From: HGM13862 sp031553915
GTDB taxonomy: Bacteria > Bacillota > Dehalobacteriia > UBA4068
Length of the DNA stretch: 64,000 nt
NCBI GenBank assembly: GCA_031553915.1
Contig: JAVBKT010000001.1
Span: 44,854 to 108,853, forward strand
Direction of reading: 5' to 3'
This document shows positions 1 to 8,611 of this stretch, one piece after another; position 1 is the stretch's first letter, and each line of letters begins with the position of its first letter. The translations under genes and the position numbers were made by a program. The notes below the pieces were generated by a model. That model was not told the DNA's origin and did no database searches. It saw only the letters and a program-made list of their open reading frames with translations.

Positions 1-813
1 TTTGAACCAAAAAACCTGCAACATTACTGAAATAGCCTCGGCCAGATAAACCAGTCCAAAGCCAATTAAAAGTATTTCCATATGCGAGATAACCGCCAGC
101 CCGACAATGGCGCCGCCCAAAGACATGGAGCCGGTATCGCCCATGAAAACCCGCGCCGGATAGCGGTTGTAGAACAAGAACCCTAAGCAAACGCCAGCCA
201 TAATGATGGCTATCTGTGGCAAACGGGCAAAGGCCGGATATACTGATGCGATCACCATGCCGACAAAGACAAAGCCCGCAAAAGCAAAAATACTTACGCC
301 TGAGGCCAGTCCATCTAAGCCGTCAGTGAGATTGACCGCATTGACCATACCCACCACAAACACCGCGGTCAGAGGATAATACAGCCAGCCGACTTCCAGC
401 TGCAGGCCAAAAAAGTCATAGGCAGTGCCTCTGTCCAGCAGCGTTGCGTTCATAATCAAGAGGATTGCTACGGCGATGAATTGGGCGACCAGTTTCTGTT
501 TGCCGGAGAGCCCTTTGTTATGATGATGCCGCAATTTAGTGAAATCATCTAAAAAGCCGATTAAGCCGAAACTAAGAAAAGAAAACAGCCATACCCAGAG
601 CAAAGGCTGAGCATCTATCAAAAAGAGACAACAAATCAGCGCCGCGGCAATAAAAATCAACCCGCCCATGGTTGGTGTGCCTGCCTTGGCCAGATGCTTC
701 TGGGGCCCATCCTCACGAATAGACTGTTTAACCTTCATATTAATTAATAGTGGCAGCAGCACCAAACCCATAACAATTGTTAATAGCACTGCACCGATAA
801 ACAACAAGACCAT
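1..813 (-). CDS. mraY: Phospho-N-acetylmuramoyl-pentapeptide-transferase MraY (C-terminus beyond window)
   Basis: Transfers phospho-MurNAc-pentapeptide from UDP to undecaprenyl phosphate at the inner face of the membrane, making lipid I. The gene starts at 813 and runs off the left edge, so about 270 codons are visible. The N-terminus shows a hydrophobic first helix, then the family block with EDGPQKHLAKAGTPTMGG (about residues 35-52), followed by further membrane segments. An NLTDGLDGL-type acidic motif is encoded near 310-330 on the reverse strand. It starts 31 bp after murE, so the two are surely cotranscribed. Normally murF sits between murE and mraY; it is absent here and found at 46029-47597. 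Assignment is firm; only the C-terminus is unseen. Confidence 0.96.
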   Translation of the reverse strand, partial: MVLLFIGAVLLTIVMGLVLLPLLINMKVKQSIREDGPQKHLAKAGTPTMGGLIFIAAALICCLFLIDAQPLLWVWLFSFLSFGLIGFLDDFTKLRHHHNKGLSGKQKLVAQFIAVAILLIMNATLLDRGTAYDFFGLQLEVGWLYYPLTAVFVVGMVNAVNLTDGLDGLASGVSIFAFAGFVFVGMVIASVYPAFARLPQIAIIMAGVCLGFLFYNRYPARVFMGDTGSMSLGGAIVGLAVISHMEILLIGFGLVYLAEAISVMLQVFWFK

Positions 814-844
814 AGCGATTCCCCTTATTTATTCCCTTTGGTAA

Positions 845-2326
845 TTATGATTTTTGCAGTCTGAGCCGGATTATTTTTCTCGCCAGCTCTCTGTCATCAA
901 AATGATGTTTTTGGTCGCCTATAATTTGATAATCTTCATGCCCCTTGCCTGCCAGAACAACCATATCGCCCGGCATTGCCATGTTGATCGCCAATTCAAT
1001 AGCGCGCTCCCGGTCCGCCTCCACCAGATAATTATTGCAGACGCTTTTAATCCCCGCCTCCACCTGGGCAATAATTTCATCCGGGTCTTCAAAACGCGGA
1101 TTGTCCGAGGTAATCAGCGCCACATCACTGACTGCTCCGGCAATGCGTCCCATAATCGGTCTTTTGCCGGTATCACGGTTACCGCCACAGCCAAACACTG
1201 TCAGCAGACGCCGCGGTTTCAGCTGTTTGGCTGCACTGAGAAGGTTTTCCAGGCCATCGGGGGTATGGGCATAATCAACCACCACCATAAAATCCTGGCC
1301 TTCATCTATCAGCTCAAAACGGCCCGGAACCTGCGGCGCCTGGGCCAAGGCAGCAATAATATCCTCAATCCGGAAGCCTTCCGCCAAAGCAACTGTCATC
1401 GCTGCCATGGTGTTATAAATATTAAACTCGCCGATCAGCGGAATATTCACTTGATAATTTTTATTACGGAAAGCAATGCTATAGCTCATCCCGCGCGCGG
1501 AAGAGCTATAATGCAGTAATTTTACATCTATCTCACTATCTCCTGTACCATAGGTCCAAACAGGTGATTCCGTGGCAGCGATAAATGTGTCCGCATGATC
1601 ATCGGAAATATTGACAACTCCGTAACGGTTGCTGCCGGCTAGAGGCGAGAGCATACGGAATAGCTCTGCTTTACAATTGCCATAGTTTTCAATTGTGCCA
1701 TGAAAATCAAGATGATCCTGAGTAAGATTGGTAAATACCGCTCCGGCAAAATTGCAGGCGGAAACCCGGCCTTGTGCCAAAGCATGAGAGGACGCCTCAA
1801 TAACCAAATAATCACAGCCTTTTTCTTCCATTAGTGCAAAAAGCTGGAACAGTTCCAATGATTCCGGCGTGGTGTGTGTGGCCGGCAGCACCTCTTGGCC
1901 AGCCATATTATTAATTGTGCCAACGAGGCCAACCTTATGCCCGGCCGATTCCAGCAGCCATTTGATCATATTGGCGGTGGTAGTCTTGCCATTGGTGCCG
2001 GTCACGCCGATTAAGCGCAGGCGGCGATCCGGATAATTATAAAATTTGGCGGAAATGGCCGCTAAGGCACGACGGCTGTCCGGGACAATAATCACGGGCT
2101 TGTCCCCGCTATCACAGCTGCGCTCACCAATAATAGCAGCCGCGCCGGCGCTGATGGCCTGATCAATAAAATTATGTCCGTCAAACTGGGCGCCGCTAAT
2201 TGCCACAAAAACAAACCCCGGTTTCACCTTTCGTGAATCATAGGCAATGCCGCCAATCTCAATATCTATTTTTCCTGAAACTTTTGTTTGTTTATCTAAA
2301 ACATTAATCAGCTCAGCTAATTTCAT
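845..2326 (-). CDS. murE: UDP-MurNAc-tripeptide synthetase MurE
   Basis: Cytoplasmic Mur ligase that adds the third residue to UDP-MurNAc-L-Ala-D-Glu using ATP. The ATP-binding loop GVTGTNGKTT lies at about residues 107-116, and a DNPR motif near residue 410 is the signature of enzymes that use meso-diaminopimelate rather than lysine. An ATG at 2332 is also open, but the AAGGAGG ribosome binding site is only two bases from it and eight from the ATG at 2326, so MKLAEL is preferred as the N-terminus. Length of about 493 residues is normal. It follows ftsI by 24 bp and precedes mraY directly, without murF. Assignment is firm. Confidence 0.96.
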   Translation of the reverse strand: MKLAELINVLDKQTKVSGKIDIEIGGIAYDSRKVKPGFVFVAISGAQFDGHNFIDQAISAGAAAIIGERSCDSGDKPVIIVPDSRRALAAISAKFYNYPDRRLRLIGVTGTNGKTTTANMIKWLLESAGHKVGLVGTINNMAGQEVLPATHTTPESLELFQLFALMEEKGCDYLVIEASSHALAQGRVSACNFAGAVFTNLTQDHLDFHGTIENYGNCKAELFRMLSPLAGSNRYGVVNISDDHADTFIAATESPVWTYGTGDSEIDVKLLHYSSSARGMSYSIAFRNKNYQVNIPLIGEFNIYNTMAAMTVALAEGFRIEDIIAALAQAPQVPGRFELIDEGQDFMVVVDYAHTPDGLENLLSAAKQLKPRRLLTVFGCGGNRDTGKRPIMGRIAGAVSDVALITSDNPRFEDPDEIIAQVEAGIKSVCNNYLVEADRERAIELAINMAMPGDMVVLAGKGHEDYQIIGDQKHHFDDRELARKIIRLRLQKS

Positions 2327-2349
2327 CTGCATCCCCTCCTTGTTGCTGA

Positions 2350-4515
2350 TTATGGCGCAATATCGCTATTAATAATTGCCTCGTCCTCAAAGACGACTTT
2401 AATGGTGGTTCCGGCCTTGACGACTTCGCCGTAATCCGGCTTTTGTGATAAAACAACACCGCTGCCCTCAGCAGTCAGCCCCAGTCCCAAAACAGAGAGG
2501 ATATTGGCTGCCTCGGCAAAGCGTTTGCCCCGCAAATCCGGAACGGTTACCATGCCCTCGCCCAGACTGTTATCAGCTGCGGCAGTCAATAAAACACTGG
2601 TACCGGTTCTGGCGTCAGCGCCGGCTACAGGCTGCTGACTGCTAACAGTATTGCCGCTGCCGCTCAGCTTGACGTTCAGCCCCAAGCGCTGCAAATTGGC
2701 AATGGCCTCGGCCACAGAGAGATTGGTCACATTTGGCACAGTAATGGTAATATTGCTGTCTTGATTGGCCGCACTATTTGCCGTATCAACAGGCTCCGTC
2801 GGAGCTATCCCTAAATAGCGCAGCGTGTCAGACATCACTGTATGGAAAATAGGCGCTGCCACCTGTGATCCATAAAAGAGCCCGGATGGTTCATCGACAA
2901 TAACCAAACAAACCAGCTCCGGATCATTTGCCGGCACCATACCAATAAAGGAGGCGACATATTTACCAGCAGCATAGCCACCTGATTCCGGTTTTTGCGC
3001 CGTACCTGTTTTTCCGCCAATCAGATAGCCGTCAATTGCCGCCTGATAGCCGGAGCCATTGGTAACAACGCCAACCAATAATTTGCGCAGCTCTTGGGCT
3101 GTTTCCGCGGAAACAATCTTACGCACTTCTTCCGGCTCTTGTTCATAAATAACCGTGTCGCCATCCATCACCTTGGAAACCAGCTGCGGCTTAAGCAGGA
3201 CCCCGTCATTAGCAACCGCGCATACAGCGGTGATCAGCTGAATGGGCGTAACAGAAATCCCCTGCCCCATGGCAATGGTAGCAATTTCAACCTGATTAAC
3301 ATTTTCTTCCGCCTGCAAAATGCCGGTAGCTTCACCTTGCAGTTGAATGCCGGTGGTTTGGCCAAAGCCATAGGCATTAATATATTTGTAGAACAGCCCT
3401 TTTTCTTTAGCTTCAATGCTCTGGCCAATGGCGACAAAAGCCGGGTTGCAGGAGTTTTGCACAGCCTCTGCCAAGTTTTGCGAACCATGCGGCACCGTGG
3501 ACCAACAGCCAATGCGCGCACCGGCAACTGTAACAGAGCCGCCGCAATAGAAACCGCTGTGATCGTCAACAGTTCCTTCTTCCATGGCTGCGGAGGCAGT
3601 AACGATTTTAAAGGTGGAGCCTGGCTCATAAGAATCATTGAGCAAAAAATTGCGCCGCGAAGACTCTTCATAATCATTATAATTATTGGGATCATAGGTA
3701 TTAGCCACAGCCATGGCCAAAACTTCCCCTGTTTTGGGGTTCATGATAATAATACCGGCATTTTTGGGCGGCGTTTCACTGTTCATCAAGTTAGCCAAAT
3801 CCCGCTCACAAAAATACTGAATATTTTCGTCAATCGTCAAATAGACGTCATAGCCCTCTTCGGGGGCAATATATTCATATTCGGAATGCTGGATAGGTGT
3901 ATTATTAGCGTCATATTCACCAACTATCCGTCCGTCTGTACCGACAAGCCAGTCCTCCAGGGACAATTCCACACCGTAAAGCCCTTGATTATCAATACCA
4001 GCTGCGCCCAGCACATGCGCTGCCAGCGTACCCTTAGGATAATAACGCTGGGTCTCCTGCTCGATTTCTACACCAATCAATTCCGCCTCGCGGATTTTTT
4101 CCGCAACATCAAAATCTACTTTGCGTTTAACATAGACATAGTATTGATCAGCAGTAACCTTGCCATATACCTCCTGATATTCCATATCAAGCGCTTCCGC
4201 TAAAAATTCCGAGGTTTTTCTGGCAGCAGCCTCCTGATCAGCCTCCTCCAGACGTTTAATTGCCGGCGGACGGACAGCAATAGAATCAGCGGTAATGCTA
4301 ATCGCCAGTTTGCTGCCGGTGCTGTCATAGATAACTCCCCTGGGGGCTGCCACAGACATATCTCTGGTACGCATATCCTCCGCTTTGGCTTGCAGAGTAT
4401 CGCCTTGCACAAATTGCACAACGAACAATTTGACAACTATCGCCAAAAAACACAAAAGGAGCAGGCTCAAGACCAGCGCAATCTTTCTTTTTATCCCAAG
4501 TTTAACTGCTGCCAT
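2350..4515 (-). CDS. ftsI: Class B penicillin-binding protein with two PASTA domains (FtsI/SpoVD type)
   Basis: Septal peptidoglycan transpeptidase anchored by one N-terminal membrane helix (about residues 10-33). The dimerisation domain follows, then the transpeptidase domain with the catalytic triad motifs: S300-T-F-K303, S355-C-N357 and K502-T-G. Two PASTA domains follow at about 592-655 and 657-721, each opening with a VPNV/VPDL motif. PASTA repeats are typical of Bacillota PBP2x and SpoVD. Position between ftsL and murE is the standard ftsI place in the division cluster. Whether the organism forms spores, and so whether SpoVD is the better name, cannot be told from this window. Confidence 0.93.
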   Translation of the reverse strand: MAAVKLGIKRKIALVLSLLLLCFLAIVVKLFVVQFVQGDTLQAKAEDMRTRDMSVAAPRGVIYDSTGSKLAISITADSIAVRPPAIKRLEEADQEAAARKTSEFLAEALDMEYQEVYGKVTADQYYVYVKRKVDFDVAEKIREAELIGVEIEQETQRYYPKGTLAAHVLGAAGIDNQGLYGVELSLEDWLVGTDGRIVGEYDANNTPIQHSEYEYIAPEEGYDVYLTIDENIQYFCERDLANLMNSETPPKNAGIIIMNPKTGEVLAMAVANTYDPNNYNDYEESSRRNFLLNDSYEPGSTFKIVTASAAMEEGTVDDHSGFYCGGSVTVAGARIGCWSTVPHGSQNLAEAVQNSCNPAFVAIGQSIEAKEKGLFYKYINAYGFGQTTGIQLQGEATGILQAEENVNQVEIATIAMGQGISVTPIQLITAVCAVANDGVLLKPQLVSKVMDGDTVIYEQEPEEVRKIVSAETAQELRKLLVGVVTNGSGYQAAIDGYLIGGKTGTAQKPESGGYAAGKYVASFIGMVPANDPELVCLVIVDEPSGLFYGSQVAAPIFHTVMSDTLRYLGIAPTEPVDTANSAANQDSNITITVPNVTNLSVAEAIANLQRLGLNVKLSGSGNTVSSQQPVAGADARTGTSVLLTAAADNSLGEGMVTVPDLRGKRFAEAANILSVLGLGLTAEGSGVVLSQKPDYGEVVKAGTTIKVVFEDEAIINSDIAP

Positions 4516-4554
4516 GAACCCACCCCATAAAGTTTTTTAATATTTTTCGCTAGA

Positions 4555-5070
4555 TCAATCGTTCTCAGCTGCTTTGGCTGTACCAAAAAGGAAACTACTG
4601 ACAGAGCTCCAGAAACCGCTGTCTTCAACCTCTGCCATAGCAGTGTTTTGGCTGTTTGCCAATTGCTGCTGACCCATGGCTATGGCCAAAGAGCTTTGTT
4701 CATCAAGAATATAAACATCGCTGGCCGTGGGCCGTACCATAGCAAGATTGTCTGCCACATAAGCCTCAACCCGGTCCAGAGAAGCCAGCTGGCCCAGCTC
4801 CAGTTCAGCGCGGGCAGTCATATTATTGGTCTCGCTAATGGCCGCCTGCAGTTGGTTAATTTCCACACCCACGCTGCAAACCTGAGCGCTCATAAAAGTA
4901 ACCGCCAAAAGATAAAGAAGGACAGCAGATGCTGCGACAGCTATTTTAGCGATATCCGCGCGTCTTTTGTTTTCGCGTGCTTTGGCCTGTTTGCCGTCAA
5001 GAACCCTAATTTCTCTGCGTTCGAATTCTTGCGCACGCTCATAGGCCACCGCACTACCATTGATACCCAT
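4555..5070 (-). CDS. ftsL: Cell division protein FtsL-like
   Basis: Small bitopic divisome protein expected to pair with FtsB/DivIC and recruit the septal synthase. About 171 residues: a basic, charged cytoplasmic N-terminus, one membrane helix (IAVAASAVLLYLLAVTFMS, roughly residues 43-62), a short leucine-zipper-like coiled coil ending in a NLAMVRP-like motif typical of the family, and a low-complexity C-terminal tail longer than usual. The longest frame opens at a TTG at 5091, but GAGGAGG stands seven bases before the ATG at 5070, which is chosen. Sequence conservation in FtsL is weak, so position between rsmH and ftsI carries much of the weight. Confidence 0.85.
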   Translation of the reverse strand: MGINGSAVAYERAQEFERREIRVLDGKQAKARENKRRADIAKIAVAASAVLLYLLAVTFMSAQVCSVGVEINQLQAAISETNNMTARAELELGQLASLDRVEAYVADNLAMVRPTASDVYILDEQSSLAIAMGQQQLANSQNTAMAEVEDSGFWSSVSSFLFGTAKAAEND

Positions 5071-5094
5071 TTTATGTCCTCCTCTGATCAAATA

Positions 5095-6036
5095 TTACAG
5101 TTTCACCGCTGCCCTCAGCATTGCCGAGCGGCTACGGGGGTTTTCTTCTAACTCTGTTGCCTGCGCCATAACCGGCTTTTTGGTCAGTATTTTCAGATCC
5201 GCCTGATGTCCGCAAACACAGATCGGGGTACGCGGCGGACAAAGGCAATTGGTGGCGTGAAGCTTGAAGGTTTCTTTGACAATCCGGTCTTCCAAAGAAT
5301 GAAAGCTAATTACTGCCAATACTCCGCCTGGTTTCAACAAGGAGACCGCTGCCTCCAAACCAGTCTCAAGCGCGGCCAGCTCCTGGTTAACAACAATGCG
5401 CAAAGCCTGAAAGCTGCGTTTGGCCGGGTGCTGATCCTTTTCCCGGGCATTCTTGGGTACCGCTTTTTTTATGATATCCACCAACTGATAGGTGGTGTTA
5501 ATCTCGCTTTTTGCTCTTTCCTCAACAATAAACTTAGCAATGCGTTTGGCCCATTTTTCCTCGCCATAGCGGTAGAGGATATTGGCTAGTTCTTCTTCAC
5601 CTGTGGTATTTACCAGCTCAGCGGCTGATATTCCTTCCTCCTGATTCATGCGCATATCCAGCGGAGCATCCTGCATATAAGAAAATCCGCGCTGCGGCGT
5701 ATCCAGCTGATGGGATGAAACGCCGATATCCAGTAAAATGCCATCAACAGCGGCTATTCCCTCCTGGTTTGCAATCTGTTGCATTTGCGCATAATTGCCG
5801 GAGGCAAGCGCGAAACGTCCTTTGTATTCGGCCAATTTTTCAGCTGCCGCATTTAGCGCTTCACTGTCCCGATCTATACCGAGGAGAAAACCCTTGGGCG
5901 TCGAAGCTTTTAGGATAGCATAAGCATGATTGCCGCCGCCAACAGTGCCATCGATATAGATGCCGTTGCTTTTGGGTTGCAAATACTCCAGTACGGGAGC
6001 AACAAGTACTGGAATATGGCTAAAGGATCCGCTCAT
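5095..6036 (-). CDS. rsmH: 16S rRNA (cytosine(1402)-N(4))-methyltransferase RsmH (MraW)
   Basis: SAM-dependent enzyme that methylates N4 of C1402 in the ribosomal P site. Of normal length (313 residues), it opens with the family motif HIPVLV, followed by the SAM-binding GTVGGGNHA (about residues 31-39), DGILLDIGVSSHQLD near 100, and the C-terminal FHSLEDRIVK block near 245. It starts two bases after the mraZ stop with only a weak AGG upstream, so translation is probably coupled to mraZ. Second gene of the division cluster. Assignment is firm. Confidence 0.97.
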   Translation of the reverse strand: MSGSFSHIPVLVAPVLEYLQPKSNGIYIDGTVGGGNHAYAILKASTPKGFLLGIDRDSEALNAAAEKLAEYKGRFALASGNYAQMQQIANQEGIAAVDGILLDIGVSSHQLDTPQRGFSYMQDAPLDMRMNQEEGISAAELVNTTGEEELANILYRYGEEKWAKRIAKFIVEERAKSEINTTYQLVDIIKKAVPKNAREKDQHPAKRSFQALRIVVNQELAALETGLEAAVSLLKPGGVLAVISFHSLEDRIVKETFKLHATNCLCPPRTPICVCGHQADLKILTKKPVMAQATELEENPRSRSAMLRAAVKL

Positions 6037-6038
6037 GA

Positions 6039-6470
6039 TTACAGCCTGATATCCGGGAAATAGGCAGCGTCTTCTTCAAAGGTCTCCGCTGCTTCCTCAC
6101 AGTAGCTCTGCCAGCGGTCTTTATCCCATATTTCCAAACGGGTGGTAGCGCCGACAGTAACAATTTCCTTGTCGATTCCGGCAAATTCACGCAGAACCGG
6201 GGGCAATACGACGCGGAATTGCTTATCGATCTCAACATCAAAAGCTCTGGCAGTAAAGGAACGGGAAAAGCGTCTGGCCCGTGGGTCAGTAGCGGAAAGC
6301 TGTTCCAAGCTGGCGATAACTGTTTGCCATTTTTTTAAGGGGTAGACAAAAATGCAGTCGTCAAGACCCTTAACCAGCACAAATTGCTCGCCCAGCTCTT
6401 CCCTGAAACGGGATGGTATGATGTAGCGCCCTTTGGCGTCAATCGAATGATTAACCTCGCCGATTAGCAT
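6039..6470 (-). CDS. mraZ: Transcriptional regulator MraZ
   Basis: DNA-binding regulator of the division/cell-wall cluster, with two AbrB-like SpoVT domains. The protein of 143 residues has the double family signature: DAKGRYIIPSRFRE (residues 12-25) and a second copy with DKQFRVVLPPVLREFA (about 83-98). MraZ rings bind direct repeats in front of their own operon, and such repeats are visible just upstream at 6474-6503, so autoregulation is likely. The start fits the family (MLIGEVNHSID); the nearest GGAGG is 13 bases away and lies inside the second repeat, so bound MraZ and ribosome access may interfere. Confidence 0.96.
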   Translation of the reverse strand: MLIGEVNHSIDAKGRYIIPSRFREELGEQFVLVKGLDDCIFVYPLKKWQTVIASLEQLSATDPRARRFSRSFTARAFDVEIDKQFRVVLPPVLREFAGIDKEIVTVGATTRLEIWDKDRWQSYCEEAAETFEEDAAYFPDIRL

Positions 6471-6473
6471 CTG

Positions 6474-6503
6474 CTTCTACTTTCCTCCACTTTACTCCAC
6501 TTT
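6474..6503 (-). promoter_or_regulatory. MraZ box: three contiguous 10-bp repeats
   Basis: Read on the minus strand the three units are AAAGTGGAGT, AAAGTGGAGG and AAAGTAGAAG, head to tail without gaps and ending four bases before the mraZ start. The AAAGTG core with a 10-bp period fits what is known of MraZ operators (repeats of AAAGTG(T/G) plus three bases in Mollicutes). The third copy is degenerate and serves as the leader next to the start codon. No convincing -35/-10 pair was found nearby. Confidence 0.75.
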
Positions 6504-6579
6504 GGACTTGTTTATTAATTCTCTTTCAATAAGCGAATTCCTTTTTTTATTATAAAATTTTTTACTAAAGGCCCAGCTA

Positions 6580-6629
6580 AAAAGCGATAGGCATCAATAC
6601 TATATATAGTATTGATGCCTATCGCTTTT
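6580..6629. repeat. 50-bp perfect palindrome, probable terminator
   Basis: Two 25-base arms meet at 6604/6605 with no mismatch and no spacer; the outer ends are AAAA/TTTT and the arms hold GCGATAGGCATCAATAC. It stands in a gap of about 250 bp between the membrane protein gene ending at 6725 and mraZ, in an AT-rich region without a gene. In RNA either strand would fold into a long hairpin ending in a U run, so a bidirectional rho-independent terminator is the simplest reading. Confidence 0.7.
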
Positions 6630-6724
6630 GTCAATATATGCCAAATATAAATAATTAGCTAATCTGTTGCGAAAAAAATTAAAAATTATTTTCTAAATAT
6701 TTAAAAAAGTTTTCCCAAAGCAAA

Positions 6725-7295
6725 CTATTTTTTGGCTCTTTTTTTGAAAAAAATGATCGCGCCAATGATCAACAATGCGATCAAAACAAAAATCAACTCG
6801 CCATATACCAATTGAGAAATCATCAATCCGCCGCTAACAATAGCAGTAACAGCTAAACCTGCCACCAGCATCCCCACGGTAATGGCAACAGCTGCTTTTG
6901 CAAAAGGAATATTCAAAAGCACAGCTACCAGGCAACCGGTCCAAACCCCTGTCCCTGGGAGAGGAATAGCAACCAAAAGCGCTAAGCCGACCAAACCGTA
7001 GCGACGCACTTGTTCGCCTTTTTTATCTCCCCGCTCCGCTAGCTTACGCAAAGGCTTCCCTAAACGCGGCCAATGCACAACCTTGGCATAGAGAAACTTC
7101 AGCAATAAAAGCAAGGGAATGATCGGCGCAAAATTACCCAAAACCGCCCAAAAAAAAAGCCGACCAGACTGACATGTCCCAAGCAACACCCAAGGGGATA
7201 GTGGCGCGCAGCTCTGTAATCGGCAGCATTGATAAAAAGAACACCCTCCATGTTTCCGGTATTCCTGATAACATTTCGATAAATGTATTAGCCAC
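6725..7295 (-). pseudogene. Small multidrug export family (COG2426) membrane protein, frameshifted
   Basis: Polytopic membrane protein of the family Pfam calls Sm_multidrug_ex; substrate unproven. The last 146 codons are open (NFAPIIPLLLLLKF, then IPLPGTGVWTG, then three more helices). Its N-terminal part, with TELRATIPLGVAWDMS, is encoded upstream in another frame beginning at a GTG at 7295 (or ATG at 7274). The two frames meet in a run of nine T (plus-strand A run 7149-7157). One T fewer would give SAFFWAVLGNFAP without a break. A start inside the second frame would lose the conserved ELR-IP segment. It may be a true mutation, a slippage site or a read error. Confidence 0.75.
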
Positions 7296-7317
7296 TACTA
7301 ATTAATCCCCGCCTCAG

Positions 7318-8475
7318 CTATTCCTTTTTTTCTTTGGTTAAATTTGTAGCTGCCTGCGCCAACACCTGCGCTCCCAAGAACAAGCCGTCCTCTTCAATAT
7401 CAAAGGCAAAATCATGCCATGGCTGGTTGCATCTTTTGCTGCCGGTGCCGGTAAAAAACAGCGCCGCCGGTACATGTTTGCCAAACATGGCAAAATCTTC
7501 TCCGCCCATTGGCGATTTGAAAACAGAGGATACCCGGGCAGAGCCTATCGCTTCCACCGCCTCCTTGATCAATCCGACCATATGGCTGTCATTATTCACC
7601 GGCGGATAAGCGATATCATAGACAAATTTGCAGGAGGCGCCCCAAGCCTGGCAAAAACCCTCGGCAATCCGCTGCATTTCTGCTCTGATTTTATCACGCA
7701 AGCTCAAATCAAAAGTGCGTACTGTGCCTTTGATCGCCACATCCTGCGGGATAACATTATATGTTTCAATGGTATTAATCGAGCTGACTGTCAATACCGC
7801 ACAATCCTGCGGATCAATTCTTCTGCTGATTATCTGGTGATAGGCGGTAATAATTTGGGCTGCTATTGCCACAGGATCAATCGCCTGATGCGGAATTGCC
7901 GCATGCCCGCTTTTGCCGCTGATCAGCAAATCAAAATCATCGCTGGCTGCCATCATCGTGCCTGTTTTGACAGCAATAGCGCCTACTGGAAAGCTGTTAT
8001 TGACATGCGTAGCAAATATCCCGTCAACTTGGGGGTCTTCCAACACACCGGCGGCAATCATCCCTTTTGCTCCGCCGGGCTTACGCTCTTCATGCGGCTC
8101 AAAGAAAAACTTAACTGTCCCCGGCGGCGGGTTTTCCACCAGCATTTTAGCAGCGCCCAGCCCCATGGCAATATGCCCGTCATGACCGCATGCATGCATG
8201 CGGCCCGGATATATGGATTTATACTCGCAATCATTTGCCTCCTGCACTGGCAGGGCATCCATATCAGCTCTAATCGCAGCGCATTTGTGCAGAGAATCGC
8301 CCGGCAATGTTGCCATCAGACCATAGCCATCCCCCACACGCTCCTTGACTGTCAAGCCAAAAGAACGCAACTGCTCCGCAATATAGCCCGCTGTTTCTTT
8401 TTCTTCTCCCGAAAGCTCCGGATACATATGAAAATGTCTGCGCCAAGCAATAATTTCTTCTTTGTTAATAGTCAT
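7318..8475 (-). CDS. M20 family amidohydrolase/peptidase (HipO/AbgB-like)
   Basis: Metal-dependent cytoplasmic hydrolase of N-acyl amino acids or peptides. About 385 residues, with the metal-binding motifs of the family: HACGHDGH (near residue 97), the catalytic EPHEER block (near 130), and the late PMGGEDFAMF motif (near 325). The PHP-like N-terminus WRRHFHMYPELSGEE is typical of the aminoacylase/hippurate hydrolase branch. The longest frame opens at 8499, but AAAGGAG lies in front of the ATG at 8475 (MTINKEE), which is chosen. It could also be an N-acetyl-diaminopimelate deacetylase; the substrate cannot be told from sequence. Confidence 0.9.
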   Translation of the reverse strand: MTINKEEIIAWRRHFHMYPELSGEEKETAGYIAEQLRSFGLTVKERVGDGYGLMATLPGDSLHKCAAIRADMDALPVQEANDCEYKSIYPGRMHACGHDGHIAMGLGAAKMLVENPPPGTVKFFFEPHEERKPGGAKGMIAAGVLEDPQVDGIFATHVNNSFPVGAIAVKTGTMMAASDDFDLLISGKSGHAAIPHQAIDPVAIAAQIITAYHQIISRRIDPQDCAVLTVSSINTIETYNVIPQDVAIKGTVRTFDLSLRDKIRAEMQRIAEGFCQAWGASCKFVYDIAYPPVNNDSHMVGLIKEAVEAIGSARVSSVFKSPMGGEDFAMFGKHVPAALFFTGTGSKRCNQPWHDFAFDIEEDGLFLGAQVLAQAATNLTKEKKE

Positions 8476-8553
8476 AGCCACTCCTTTAATCATATGCACG
8501 GGAAAACAAAATATCCCTGGCGATCAAAACTGTCCCCATAGCTCAAAAGAAGG

Positions 8554-8585
8554 AAACACGGAACTTGTAATCAGGTTCCGTGTTT
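8554..8585 (-). terminator. Rho-independent terminator after the TPR gene
   Basis: Inverted repeat AAACACGGAAC / GTTCCGTGTTT with a 10-base loop, followed on the minus strand by a T-rich stretch. It stands 27 bp past the stop of the gene ending at 8612. Confidence 0.75.
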
Positions 8586-8611
8586 ATCAATCAAGGTGTT
8601 TATTTTTCTGT

